Shown here piece by piece: positions 35,565 through 44,582 of a stretch of DNA of 64,000 nucleotides. The position numbers and the translations under genes are program-made. The DNA is taken from the NCBI GenBank assembly GCA_947495125.1, contig CANLXL010000001.1:682001-746000 (forward strand), written 5' to 3'. Positions within the stretch are counted from its first letter, which is position 1; each line of letters starts with the position of its first letter. The notes under the pieces were generated by a model. That model did no database searches, had not been told where the DNA came from, and saw only the letters and a program-made list of their open reading frames with translations. The DNA comes from an uncultured Flaviramulus sp. GTDB taxonomy: Bacteria > Bacteroidota > Bacteroidia > Flavobacteriales > Flavobacteriaceae.

Positions 35565-38500
35565 CTAAAAGCTTATGTTTATACCAAACGTGTATGAGAT
35601 TACAATGGGGTAAATATTCCCCTGACTGCCGTTTGGTATCAATACATCGACACCATCCGGTAAGTCTCTATTTAATGTGATTAAGTTTTGTCCAGTCGCG
35701 TATACCCTAACCTTGCTTAAAAAATCAACCTTATCTATGGCTGAATCCGGGAGTGTATATCCTAACGTAATGTTTCTAATTCTTAAGTAAGAGGCATCAA
35801 AAACATAAGTTGAATTTGTACGACTATTGTTGCTACCGCCACTATAAGGTTTAAGAATGGGAAACCTTGCATTCGGGTTTTCGGGCGTCCAAGACTCGGT
35901 GAGATGATATTCAAAAACATTTCCCGCATTGAACAAGGGCTGCACTATATTTCTGGTTAAAAACACTTCTCTGTCGGTCACACCAAGAGCATTTATAGAA
36001 AAATCAACATTCTTATAATCGAACCCCAGATTGAAAGCAAAGGTTTTTGACGGAAAAGAGTTCCCAATAATTGTTCTGTCATCATTGTTAACCACACCAT
36101 CCGGTTCACCCGTCAAATTTCCATCGGCATCACGTCCATTATTATCTTCAAATCGGATATCACCCGGCTCTAAAGTTCCGAATTGGGCAGGCGCTGCATC
36201 GATCTCTTCCTGTGATTGGAAAATACCTAAAGACCTAAATCCAAATATGGATCCTAATGGCTTTCCTACCTGAGTAATGCTGGAGCCGCCAATAATAAAG
36301 TCTACGCCATTTAAATCGGTTACTTCATTTTTAACGGTGGCAAAATTCCCTCCGATGAAATAATTGAAATGCTCTCCAATGGAATCCTCCCAACGGATAT
36401 CCAAATCTATCCCTGAATTTTTCAAGCTGTATATATTGGCCTGCGGACTTCCCAAACCTGTTGTACTTGGTATACGCTGAGTTCCTAATAAATCGTTGGT
36501 CTCATTGCTATAATATTCGATCTGTCCACTTAAACGATTATCCAAAAGTCCGAACTCCAATCCAATATTGGTTTTTTCAGCGGTTTCCCAGGATATACTT
36601 GGATTAGACAATACACTTTGTGCAGCAGTCTGTACTATTCCGCCATCAAGAAAATGCCCGTTTCCCAATGCAATTAATGCGGTATAGGGAAATTCACTTC
36701 CTATATTCTGATTTCCTAATTGTCCCCAAGAGGCTTTTAATTTTAAATTATTGAATAGCCCCGAGGATTGCATAAACCCTTCTTCTGAAATACGCCATCC
36801 GACAGAAACACTTGGAAAATTACCACTTCTGTTTGCAGGAGCAAATCGTGACGAAGCATCCCGACGTAAAACAAATTCTAATAAATACTTATCATCATAG
36901 GCATAATTAAAACGTCCAAAAACAGACTCCAATCCATTTTGTCCGGCACTACCTGAATTGCTGTCATTTTCTGCAGAACCTGCATTAAGCACTTCCAATC
37001 CGGCAATGCTAAACCCATACCTTGTAGCATTAAATGCATTAGACTGACTCTTAATAAATTCGTATCCTCCTAAAAGACTAACCCGATGCTTATTGAAAAG
37101 TTTGGCATATTGCACCGTTGCAAAGAAGTTATCACTAAAACCCCTGGAATTACCATTGGTTAATTGTACTTCATTATTGGTTCCTGAACTTCGAATTATG
37201 GGATCTTCTCCAAAAAACTCAACCACCTCATATTGTGGGCTAAAACTCTTGGAGTAGGTTTCGGAATGTTCCGGAGAATATGTTGCACTTAAGGTTAATT
37301 CCGGAATCGGATTATAGGTTAGTTTAATTAGCCCTCTGAAATAATTATTTTCACTTTCATTTAAACCGGTAATTCTTGTTCCGGCAATAGGGTTGCCTCC
37401 TGTTGAAGGCAGCGCGAATGATCCGTCACTAAAAATGGCAGGGAATATAGCTGGTTGTCTGTAAGCCGCATTTACGCCATTACCACCACGGGGTGATGTA
37501 TTGTTAATTCTTCTGAAATTGATATCCGCATTAATTTTAAACTTCTCTGAAATTTTAAAATCGGTATTAATTCGTCCTTGAAATCTTTCAGTTCCAAAGT
37601 TTGGGATATTTCCTTCCTGATTTTGATAAGACATACTGGCTCTGGCACGAACGGCCTCCGAACCTCCTGAGACACTTATGTTATGTGATTGCATAAACCC
37701 GGATTCTGAAAACAATAAGCCAATCCAATCCGTATCCGGATAATTATCCAGATCTCCTGGATTTGCTAAATACTGCTGCAATAGCGCATCATCTCCTACT
37801 GTTTCCAAATAGGTTAGAGCATCAACTGGTTTAGGTTGATTTGTTGGATCCTGAAATCCTACATAACTATCATAAGAAACCAAAGCTTTCCCTTGTTTCG
37901 CACGTTTGGTTGTAATTAAAATAACGCCGTTGGCTCCTCTATTTCCGTAAATAGCAGCTGCTCCGGCATCTTTTAACACTGAAATATTTGCTATATCGTT
38001 TGGATTCAATCCATTAAGACTCCCTTCTATTCCATCAATGATTATCGTCGGGCTTGATGAGTTGTTAATAGAATTAATACCGCGAACTGTTAAACTTGCG
38101 CCATCGGCACCTGGTTGCCCACTAGTTTGGATAGCCGTTAGTCCCGGAGATAACCCTTGTAAAGCCTGAGACGTTTGTATCACCGGTTGTCTTTCAATGT
38201 CTTTGGCATCAATGGTAGCCACAGATCCGGTTAGACTTGTTTTTTGCTGGGTACCGTATCCAACAATAACAACCTCATCCAATTGAGACGTATCTTCTTC
38301 TAAGCTAACATTAACAACATTGACTGTACCAATGGTCAAGATTTTAGTTTTATAACCTAGATAGGAAATCGCTAAATTTTGTCCTTCAGCGACATTAATT
38401 GAATAATTTCCATCAAAATCTGTTTGCACGCCATTTGTAGAACCTTGAACAATGATACTCGCCCCTATTAAAGGAATTCCTTCTGTATCAGTGACCTTTC

Positions 38501-38576
38501 CGCTCACCGTTTTTTCTTGCGCCCACAATAAAGAACTGCAAATCAAAAACATTAATAATAGATAATTTTTTTTCAT
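35565..38576 (-). CDS. SusC/RagA-family TonB-linked outer membrane protein
   Basis: 1003 aa. Signal peptide (MKKNYLLLMFLICSSLLWAQ); carboxypeptidase-like domain (about 22-100, GASIIVQGSTNGVQTDFDG); TonB plug (about 108-225, VVIVGYGTQQKTSLTGS, LTVRGINSINN, PTIIIDGIEG); and a beta-barrel ending in YTFGINISF. No STN domain, so regulation is not through a FecR/sigma pair but probably through the divergent LacI protein. It imports oligosaccharides of the target polysaccharide, with SusD encoded just downstream. The expected promoter region carries two LacI-type operators 97-152 bp upstream. Confidence 0.97.
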   Translation of the reverse strand: MKKNYLLLMFLICSSLLWAQEKTVSGKVTDTEGIPLIGASIIVQGSTNGVQTDFDGNYSINVAEGQNLAISYLGYKTKILTIGTVNVVNVSLEEDTSQLDEVVIVGYGTQQKTSLTGSVATIDAKDIERQPVIQTSQALQGLSPGLTAIQTSGQPGADGASLTVRGINSINNSSSPTIIIDGIEGSLNGLNPNDIANISVLKDAGAAAIYGNRGANGVILITTKRAKQGKALVSYDSYVGFQDPTNQPKPVDALTYLETVGDDALLQQYLANPGDLDNYPDTDWIGLLFSESGFMQSHNISVSGGSEAVRARASMSYQNQEGNIPNFGTERFQGRINTDFKISEKFKINADINFRRINNTSPRGGNGVNAAYRQPAIFPAIFSDGSFALPSTGGNPIAGTRITGLNESENNYFRGLIKLTYNPIPELTLSATYSPEHSETYSKSFSPQYEVVEFFGEDPIIRSSGTNNEVQLTNGNSRGFSDNFFATVQYAKLFNKHRVSLLGGYEFIKSQSNAFNATRYGFSIAGLEVLNAGSAENDSNSGSAGQNGLESVFGRFNYAYDDKYLLEFVLRRDASSRFAPANRSGNFPSVSVGWRISEEGFMQSSGLFNNLKLKASWGQLGNQNIGSEFPYTALIALGNGHFLDGGIVQTAAQSVLSNPSISWETAEKTNIGLEFGLLDNRLSGQIEYYSNETNDLLGTQRIPSTTGLGSPQANIYSLKNSGIDLDIRWEDSIGEHFNYFIGGNFATVKNEVTDLNGVDFIIGGSSITQVGKPLGSIFGFRSLGIFQSQEEIDAAPAQFGTLEPGDIRFEDNNGRDADGNLTGEPDGVVNNDDRTIIGNSFPSKTFAFNLGFDYKNVDFSINALGVTDREVFLTRNIVQPLFNAGNVFEYHLTESWTPENPNARFPILKPYSGGSNNSRTNSTYVFDASYLRIRNITLGYTLPDSAIDKVDFLSKVRVYATGQNLITLNRDLPDGVDVLIPNGSQGNIYPIVISYTFGINISF

Positions 38577-38672
38577 TTAAATTGATTTAAAAAATTAGAT
38601 AAAGAATCTAATTAGAGTTTAGTTATGAGGCGAAATTTAGATAGGAAATAGTTCGTCTATTGGAAAATTGAA

Positions 38673-38700
38673 ATTTAAATTACCGGAAACGATACCGAAA
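38673..38700. promoter_or_regulatory. LacI-type operator, site 1
   Basis: ATTTAAATTACCGGAA followed by ACGATACCGAAAACG. The centre CGGAAACGATACCG is an imperfect dyad around a CG step, as LacI-family operators are. The 16-nt lead ATTTAAATTACCGGAA is repeated exactly 31 bp further on. Confidence 0.6.
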
Positions 38701-38703
38701 ACG

Positions 38704-38728
38704 ATTTAAATTACCGGAAGCGTTTCCG
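38704..38728. promoter_or_regulatory. LacI-type operator, site 2
   Basis: Second copy of ATTTAAATTACCGGAA running into CGGAAGCGTTTCCG (38715-38728), a dyad with a single mismatched pair and central CG. The 31-bp spacing from site 1 equals three helical turns, so two dimers could bind the same face of the DNA. Confidence 0.68.
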
Positions 38729-38903
38729 AAATTCATCAAATATTGCAACTTATTGATTTACAATAATTTAATTATAACTTACATATCTAACTATAGTCAA
38801 ATCAACACCTTCTGATATTTTATTTTATTATTTTTGAAAAACGTACCGGACTTTTTACACATTTCCGAAAATTTTATTTATCCCTATTTTTAACACTTCT
38901 AAA

Positions 38904-39920
38904 ATGAAACATGTCACCATAAAAGATGTCGCCCATAAATTAAATGTTTCAGTGTCTTCGGTATCCAGAGCCTTTAATGATAAATATGACATTAAAAAGG
39001 AAACCAAGGAATTGATACTTAAAACGGCAGAAGACATGGGATACTTCCCCAATCCGATTGCCAAGAAATTGAGTCAAAACAAAACCTTTAATATCGGTGT
39101 GGTTGTTCCAGAGTTCATTAATGAGTTTTATTCTGAAGTTATTATAGCCATCCAGGAAGTTTTAATGCCTTTAGGTTATCAGGTACTTATCATGCAATCT
39201 GATGAAAACGCTGAGCAAGAACTTAAAAATGTTAAGACCTTAATTCATAATATGGTGGATGGTCTAATTATCGCACCGACCATGGAAGAGCATAATATTA
39301 ATATGAAGTATTATTTGAATCAGCACAATAATGGCAACCCTATCGTGTTTATGAGTCGCGTGGATGAATCACTATCGGCGTCTAAAGTACTTTTCAACAA
39401 TAAAAAATGGAGCTTTTTTGCAACAGAACACCTTATAAGGCAGGGTTACCAGAAAATATATCACCTTTCGGGCTACAAGGACCTATGCGTTTCAAATGAT
39501 CGCATTGATGGTTTTAAAAGGGCTATGAACAAGCACAAAATCCCAAAGGACAATTTTAAAATTATTGAAACCGGGCTATTAGCAGAAGAAGGCATGGAGG
39601 TTATTGAAGATTTGATATATATGCATGATATTCCCAACGCTATCTTTTGCGTCAACGACCTGGTCGCTATGGGAGCCATTAAAAAATTAAAAAGTAATGG
39701 TATTCGTGTTCCGGAGGACGTTGCGGTCATTGGTTTTACAGAGACGCGTATGGCTGAACTTATTACACCACAACTAAGCAGTATAAAACAACCCACATCT
39801 GAAATGGGTAAAAAGGCCGCAGAACTTTTATTAAAACAGATCGAAAACGAGGCCTTTGAACACGAGACCGTCGTTATGAATGGGGTACTAAATATCAGGG
39901 AGTCTTCTTTAATCCCATAA
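38904..39920 (+). CDS. LacI-family transcriptional regulator
   Basis: 338 aa. N-terminal HTH with hinge helix (1-58: VTIKDVAHKLNVSVSSVSRAFN, MGYFPNPIAKKLSQ) and a periplasmic-binding-protein-like effector domain (60-338, IGVVVPEFINEFYSEV, HNMVDGLIIAP, AIFCVNDLVAMGAI, VAVIGFTETRMAELITPQLSSI). It is divergent from susC and should control the polysaccharide locus through the two operators between them, responding to an intracellular sugar brought in by the symporter. Possible half-sites 30-60 bp upstream of its own start suggest autoregulation. Confidence 0.95.
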   Translation: MKHVTIKDVAHKLNVSVSSVSRAFNDKYDIKKETKELILKTAEDMGYFPNPIAKKLSQNKTFNIGVVVPEFINEFYSEVIIAIQEVLMPLGYQVLIMQSDENAEQELKNVKTLIHNMVDGLIIAPTMEEHNINMKYYLNQHNNGNPIVFMSRVDESLSASKVLFNNKKWSFFATEHLIRQGYQKIYHLSGYKDLCVSNDRIDGFKRAMNKHKIPKDNFKIIETGLLAEEGMEVIEDLIYMHDIPNAIFCVNDLVAMGAIKKLKSNGIRVPEDVAVIGFTETRMAELITPQLSSIKQPTSEMGKKAAELLLKQIENEAFEHETVVMNGVLNIRESSLIP

Positions 39921-39948
39921 AAAAAGGCTACAATTTCTTGTAGCCTCA
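39920..39948. terminator. Intrinsic terminator between convergent lacI and yegP-like genes
   Basis: A perfect 8-bp stem GGCTACAA / TTGTAGCC with a TTTC loop. On the minus strand it is followed by a T-run, so it chiefly ends the YegP-like transcript. Confidence 0.75.
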
Positions 39949-39980
39949 CCATGTAATCTATGAGTAATTACACGCACCTT

Positions 39981-40310
39981 TTATGATAAATCTTCAACAG
40001 TAGCTTTAGGAGCATTGGTTTTCACAGAGTTAATACCATTCTCCATGGCACCTGTAGATGAGTACATCTCACTGGTACCAATAACCTGACTGTTGCCGGC
40101 TTTCAAATTAAAATAAGGTTTACCATTTGAGGTTGTAAGACGATCATATCTTGCATCATCCGCTGAATTTTTTCTAACAGATTCTATACCATTATTGCAG
40201 CCAGATTTTGCAGCATATCCTTCACTGGCTAGGATTGTTTGTCCGTTACCTGCTTTTAATCTGAATCTAAATTCTCCTCTTTTGTCTTTGTAAATTTCAA
40301 ATTTTGCCAT
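39981..40310 (-). CDS. YegP/DUF1508-family protein
   Basis: 109 aa made of two tandem DUF1508 units: FEIYKDKRGEFRFRLKAGNGQTILASEGY...CNNGIESVRKN (1-50, quoted in part) and RYDRLTTSNGKPYFNLKAGNSQVIGTSEMY...MENGINSVKTN (53-100). This is the standard length and layout of YegP-like proteins, small cytoplasmic proteins of unclear function. It stands alone, with a terminator on each side. Confidence 0.93.
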   Translation of the reverse strand: MAKFEIYKDKRGEFRFRLKAGNGQTILASEGYAAKSGCNNGIESVRKNSADDARYDRLTTSNGKPYFNLKAGNSQVIGTSEMYSSTGAMENGINSVKTNAPKATVEDLS

Positions 40311-40389
40311 TTTATAGGGTTTTGTGATTAAGTATTTACCAATGAGACACTGAGCGCTTTAAAAAGTCACATTTCGATTCTTATTCAAC

Positions 40390-40421
40390 AAAAAAGAGAG
40401 TTACAACCCTCGTAACTCTCC
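40390..40421 (-). terminator. Intrinsic terminator downstream of the CHAT operon
   Basis: A perfect 9-bp stem GAGAGTTAC / GTAACTCTC with a 7-nt loop, followed on the minus strand by a run of six T. It lies about 210 bp past the CHAT gene stop, with the dispersed repeat in between. Confidence 0.75.
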
Positions 40422-40537
40422 TTTGTTCAAAAAAAGAATGTGTTTTACCCACAAACTCTTAATTGATTAATAGCACTTATTGGACACGGCTTTTTTATAA
40501 AAGTCACATGGACTGAAAAAAACTTAGTTTATTAACA

Positions 40538-40582
40538 GGTTCTCTCCCTATAGCTAACGGGATAGGGATCACTCGAACCGAC
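40538..40582. repeat. Dispersed intergenic repeat, copy 2
   Basis: Begins GGTTCTCT and ends GATCACTCGAACCGAC, like copy 1 at 33480-33525. The centre holds CCCTAT...ATAGGG arms around an ATAGCTA core. Confidence 0.6.
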
Positions 40583-40630
40583 ACTAATAAGACAATTAGA
40601 ATTCAAATTACACAACGGGCGAATTCACAT

Positions 40631-43600
40631 TTAGGTACTTCGGTTTTTCACAAACAACCTTACCCCAATAATGATTAATATTCCTGTAAAGATCAACCAC
40701 CACACAGTATTTGAAGATGAGGAAAAATCTACCGGTGCCGTATCCCCCATGATAATTAAACCCGCCCAATAATGTGGATGTATGGTTCTGCCTTTTGCCA
40801 TTTTTAAATACTGTAACTTGGCTTGCTTTAAGGCCTTATCTTTTGTTAAACCATCTTCAAGATAGGAATAAAAATAGTCCAGAATCTGAGCACTTGATTG
40901 TTCATCAATTTGCCATAAACTGGTTAATATGCTTTCACTTCCTGCATAGTTAAATGCGTGGGCCAGAGATAACATCCCCTCTCCCGGTTGATAACTGGGT
41001 TTCCCCGTATCGCATGCCGTAAGTACGGCCAATTTCGAATTTAAGTTTTGGTTATATATCTCAAAAGCATATAAATAATTATTATTTATATGGGTGGAAT
41101 CGGATACGTTCTTGGCAAAGACCAAGCGTGATAACTCCGGGTTTAAATTATCGGATTCCGCATGCGTTCCAATATGAATGATTTTATGTTCTTTTTTTAT
41201 ATTCGTAAAAAGCTGTTTTGATGCTAGCGCGTTGGTATATAACTTACCTTTAAGCTTCCGACTTATTTTCTCAACCAGAGAGACACTAAAGGGTTGTGGT
41301 AATAATTTTAAATAGGTGTTATCCAACTCCAGTGAATCTTTTACTGCAATTTTGTAGTTCGCTTTCATATTCGCGCTAAATTCAGGGGCAAACGCCAGAA
41401 AATCATTTTCAAAATCAAAGGTCTTTCTATTTTTATCCAATAAAAATAGACTGTAATTATAGGATAGACTGTGCTTATTTAAAAGACTGGCACTCGCTAA
41501 TTCCTGAAACGTATTTGCTCTTTTTGGAGTCAACAACTCGAAGCTTAAATTGAATAAAGCACCATGCGGATACACAATAACATGGTCTGTATTAACTAAA
41601 TGTTCTATAGGTTTCCAAAGTTGCTGGTATAGCTTATCATACGCCTCTAAAAGAACAGCTTCTTCGTTATAAAATTGTAAGGTGGTACTAATAAGGGTTT
41701 CCAGATTTTCGTGGGGTATTGGTAAAAGGGTTTTGTCCTTCCCATTTATGACTAAAACGAACAACTTATCTTCAATATTAAAATACCGCACCAGGGTTTT
41801 ACTATGATCTTCTGTACTTAAAAAATCTTTTACCGATTTCTTTACCGAGGCATAGCGCATTTTATAATATCTGGAATGCTTGTTCTTTAAGTCCGATAAA
41901 AATACATCCCAATCGGCAATGGCTTGGGTAAGAGCATCCACATTTGTTTCATCAATCGTGGTATTATCCAGTAGTTGCTTTAATTCAGATTTTAACGCAC
42001 TTTCCTTTTCTAAAACTGTTTTAGGGACATCGCTGACTTCAATATCTTTTAGGTTTAACCTCGACCTGATACGTTGATATATGGAAGATTCATGCAACTC
42101 AATAAGTTCATTTAAAAATCGTCCTTCGTGCGTTAATTGATAGCGTTCTAACTGTACTTGTTTGGCAAACTCAAAGAGTTCTGTATTAACACCCGAACTA
42201 TTAAAACCCTCATTAACAATGCTTTTAAAAGGCTTTTTATCTTCATCTATCGCAATAATGGCATTGAGCTTTCCGGCTATTTCTTTTAAACCTTCAACAT
42301 TGTCTTTTTCTATTTGAGCATATTTTGCTTTTTCCTTTAACAATAACAAATCGACATAATCGATACCGAAAAAAGCTTGATTCCTCGGAGATTCGTCAGA
42401 AATTTTTTGAATAATTTGGATGCCTTTGTCAGCGTATTCAACAGCCGATTTATAATCACCTGCATCAAAGCTGATTCTACCCAAGGTAAGTAATGCTGCT
42501 TTGGTAAGATAGGCATTATCGCCATAGTTCTCTTTCGTAAAATTATAAATCTCTAAAGCGGTTTGCTTAGCCTTTGAAAAGTATTCTATTTCAGCATACC
42601 CTTGCGCAAGGCCTAGTTTGAGATAGATTTGATTCTGACTTAAGCCTCTTGGGTTATGCTCATTATAAATATCTGTTGCTTTTTCGTAAGCTGAAACTGC
42701 TTTTTCGAACTGCCGACTTTTAAAATAGGCATCACCTAAAATCCTGTAATATTGGGCATACCAATTATAACTATCCCCTTCTATATGTTGCAAAACCTGT
42801 TCGGCTTCTTTTAAGTATTTAAAGGCTTCTTCTAAATTATTTCTAAACAAATTAGCTTCCGCCATCATAATAACCGCATTATGATTTTGCGCTGTATTTG
42901 GTAAAAAATTCTTTTTGGCGTGATCGTAACCTATTTTGGCAAACTTTAGCGCCTTTTCCTTATCACCTAAATCGTAATACAAGCTTCCTAAATTTCTAAA
43001 TGATATTGAAAGATTCCCATTAACTCTGGATTTTAAGGGATGGTTATTTGTTTTAGAAAGGAATGTTTGAAACAAACGGACACCTTCCAATGACAAGGCC
43101 ATGGCTTCTTCATAATTCCCTTCCGATTGTTTTACTAAAAACCAATTGCCATTGATGGTACCTGGCAAATAATAGGTGTTTTCCGGTGTGGGTTCCATAT
43201 CTTTAATTCCGGAAAGGGCCTTTTTAAAATAGTAATTCGCACTATCTGACTTGCTGGTAAAATAACTGATACTCCCCTTATAATTATAAACTCGAGGTGC
43301 TAATGGAAATGTTTTGTTTGGAAATTTTTTCAAAATAGCAACAGCTTCGTCGGTATGCGTAAACAGAAGCTCATAATTTCCTTGTTTCATACCATATTCG
43401 GCTTGATAAAAACTGGATTCCAAAAGGAGTTCTGGCTGGGTTAAACGCTTTGCAATTTTAGCTGCCAATTCAGCATTCTTATAGGCTGAAGCCGCTTTAC
43501 CCTGATCGTTATAAAGGGACGCCATAGCGATATGCGAATGGTAAATCACCCTTTCAGGAGCCTGAGTTATTAGGGTGTTATGAACCTCTAATACTTTCGG

Positions 43601-43852
43601 GAATGTGGTTACAGAATCTTTGAGCATGGAAACGGCTCCTAAGGGATACATATATTGCGGAACACCTTGATACGCTTTTATTTTAAGCAAAGAATCTATC
43701 TTTGAACGTATAAAATCATCTGCTTGCTCAATGCGATTCTCGGCAATGAGTTTCATCGCCACCTTATTATGGTCCTGAGCTTGAATAAATGAGGTTGAAA
43801 AGAACCATATCCCGACCCAAAACAACAGTATTTGAATCTTAAACCCTTTCAT
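40631..43852 (-). CDS. CHAT-domain caspase-like protease with TPR sensor region
   Basis: 1073 aa. Signal peptide (ending SFIQAQ); some ten tetratricopeptide repeats (about 60-490); a coiled-coil middle (about 590-700); a CHAT protease domain (about 770-1030) with the catalytic pair His897 (HIGTHAE) and Cys947 (LTACDTG); and a C-terminal membrane anchor (about 1045-1065, VWWLIFTGILIIIGVRLF) followed by a short basic tail. The protease should therefore face the periplasm, tethered to the inner membrane. It is third in an operon with an ECF sigma factor and a membrane TPR protein, 1 bp behind the latter. Its substrate is unknown; CHAT domains elsewhere cleave partner proteins on signal. Confidence 0.9.
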   Translation of the reverse strand: MKGFKIQILLFWVGIWFFSTSFIQAQDHNKVAMKLIAENRIEQADDFIRSKIDSLLKIKAYQGVPQYMYPLGAVSMLKDSVTTFPKVLEVHNTLITQAPERVIYHSHIAMASLYNDQGKAASAYKNAELAAKIAKRLTQPELLLESSFYQAEYGMKQGNYELLFTHTDEAVAILKKFPNKTFPLAPRVYNYKGSISYFTSKSDSANYYFKKALSGIKDMEPTPENTYYLPGTINGNWFLVKQSEGNYEEAMALSLEGVRLFQTFLSKTNNHPLKSRVNGNLSISFRNLGSLYYDLGDKEKALKFAKIGYDHAKKNFLPNTAQNHNAVIMMAEANLFRNNLEEAFKYLKEAEQVLQHIEGDSYNWYAQYYRILGDAYFKSRQFEKAVSAYEKATDIYNEHNPRGLSQNQIYLKLGLAQGYAEIEYFSKAKQTALEIYNFTKENYGDNAYLTKAALLTLGRISFDAGDYKSAVEYADKGIQIIQKISDESPRNQAFFGIDYVDLLLLKEKAKYAQIEKDNVEGLKEIAGKLNAIIAIDEDKKPFKSIVNEGFNSSGVNTELFEFAKQVQLERYQLTHEGRFLNELIELHESSIYQRIRSRLNLKDIEVSDVPKTVLEKESALKSELKQLLDNTTIDETNVDALTQAIADWDVFLSDLKNKHSRYYKMRYASVKKSVKDFLSTEDHSKTLVRYFNIEDKLFVLVINGKDKTLLPIPHENLETLISTTLQFYNEEAVLLEAYDKLYQQLWKPIEHLVNTDHVIVYPHGALFNLSFELLTPKRANTFQELASASLLNKHSLSYNYSLFLLDKNRKTFDFENDFLAFAPEFSANMKANYKIAVKDSLELDNTYLKLLPQPFSVSLVEKISRKLKGKLYTNALASKQLFTNIKKEHKIIHIGTHAESDNLNPELSRLVFAKNVSDSTHINNNYLYAFEIYNQNLNSKLAVLTACDTGKPSYQPGEGMLSLAHAFNYAGSESILTSLWQIDEQSSAQILDYFYSYLEDGLTKDKALKQAKLQYLKMAKGRTIHPHYWAGLIIMGDTAPVDFSSSSNTVWWLIFTGILIIIGVRLFVKNRST

Positions 43853-43853
43853 C

Positions 43854-44582
43854 TTATTCTAGGGTTTTAAGTATTTCTCTTGAAACATCAGAATCGCTAT
43901 CCCTTAAAGCCTTTTTGGCCCCTTCGATATTACCAGCTTTGAATTGTATTAAGCCAAGGTAAAAATTAGCGTCTTTATAAAATGCAGATCGTTCAATATC
44001 CTTAACCTTTTCCAGATAGAATGACGCATTAGAAAGATCTTCGGTAGCCAAATGACTTACCCCTAAAAAGTAATTTAGGGTGTCATTCTCGGGTTTATCT
44101 TTAAGCAACACTTTCCATTTCGATATCGCCGTTTTATAGTTTTCCTGCTTGTAATCGACCATGGCCTCGTAAAACTCATAATCTTTGGCACTACCCATTA
44201 CTGTTGGTAAACCCGGGTCCGGCGTAAAATACTTTGTATAGATTTTTTCTCCCGGTGTTTGCCTGTTGAAAAACCAGAAACTCCCAAATAAAAGGAAGAT
44301 CGTTACGGAAGCTGCCACCAGATAAAACCTTGATTTCCGACTTTTAGCGCGGTCTATGTCTGACGTTGGAATGGCGTTGTGAAATTCATCCAACTTATCT
44401 CTTAACGCCGTTTCTTCTATTACAGAAAACAGGCTCTCGAAATCTTCGAATTGTGTTTTTAATTCTGCATTTGCCTCCAGTTCAATCTTAAAACGTTCTT
44501 GTTCCCGGGCATTCATGTGGCCCATAAGAAAACGTTCAAAGGTTTCCTGTTGTTCTTGAGATATGTATTTAGGTTTACTCAT
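43854..44582 (-). CDS. Single-pass membrane TPR protein, putative anti-sigma factor
   Basis: 242 aa. The N-terminal cytoplasmic part (1-85) begins with a short anti-sigma-like segment (ETFERFLMGHMNAREQERFKIELEAN). One membrane helix (about 86-104, FYLVAASVTIFLLFGSFWFF) precedes a periplasmic domain with three TPR units (about 135-240). Its start overlaps the stop of the sigma factor gene by 8 bp, and the CHAT gene follows after 1 bp. The layout fits an anti-sigma factor whose TPR domain receives a signal, perhaps from the TPR region of the CHAT protein. No zinc-binding HxxxCxxC motif is present, so this is inference from order and topology. Confidence 0.75.
   Translation of the reverse strand: MSKPKYISQEQQETFERFLMGHMNAREQERFKIELEANAELKTQFEDFESLFSVIEETALRDKLDEFHNAIPTSDIDRAKSRKSRFYLVAASVTIFLLFGSFWFFNRQTPGEKIYTKYFTPDPGLPTVMGSAKDYEFYEAMVDYKQENYKTAISKWKVLLKDKPENDTLNYFLGVSHLATEDLSNASFYLEKVKDIERSAFYKDANFYLGLIQFKAGNIEGAKKALRDSDSDVSREILKTLE

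Larger units (their letters stand above)
38577..38903. other. Divergent control region between susC and the lacI-like gene
   Basis: 327 bp. It contains two LacI-type operator repeats (38673-38728), an inverted repeat TTAGAT/ATCTAA in the presumed susC leader near 38596-38612, and CGTACCGGA with TTTCCGAAAA (38842-38871), which look like operator half-sites close to the lacI start. The rest is AT-rich with nothing recognised. Confidence 0.6.
40311..40630. other. Intergenic region upstream of the yegP-like gene
   Basis: 320 bp. It contains the promoter region of the YegP-like gene, a terminator (40390-40421) for the CHAT operon and the second copy of a dispersed repeat (40538-40582). No coding frame recognised. 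Confidence 0.6.

Noticed and set aside
39473-39952. Open frame of 159 codons antisense to the LacI gene
   Set aside because: Shadow of the coding strand; no start signal and low-complexity hydrophobic composition.
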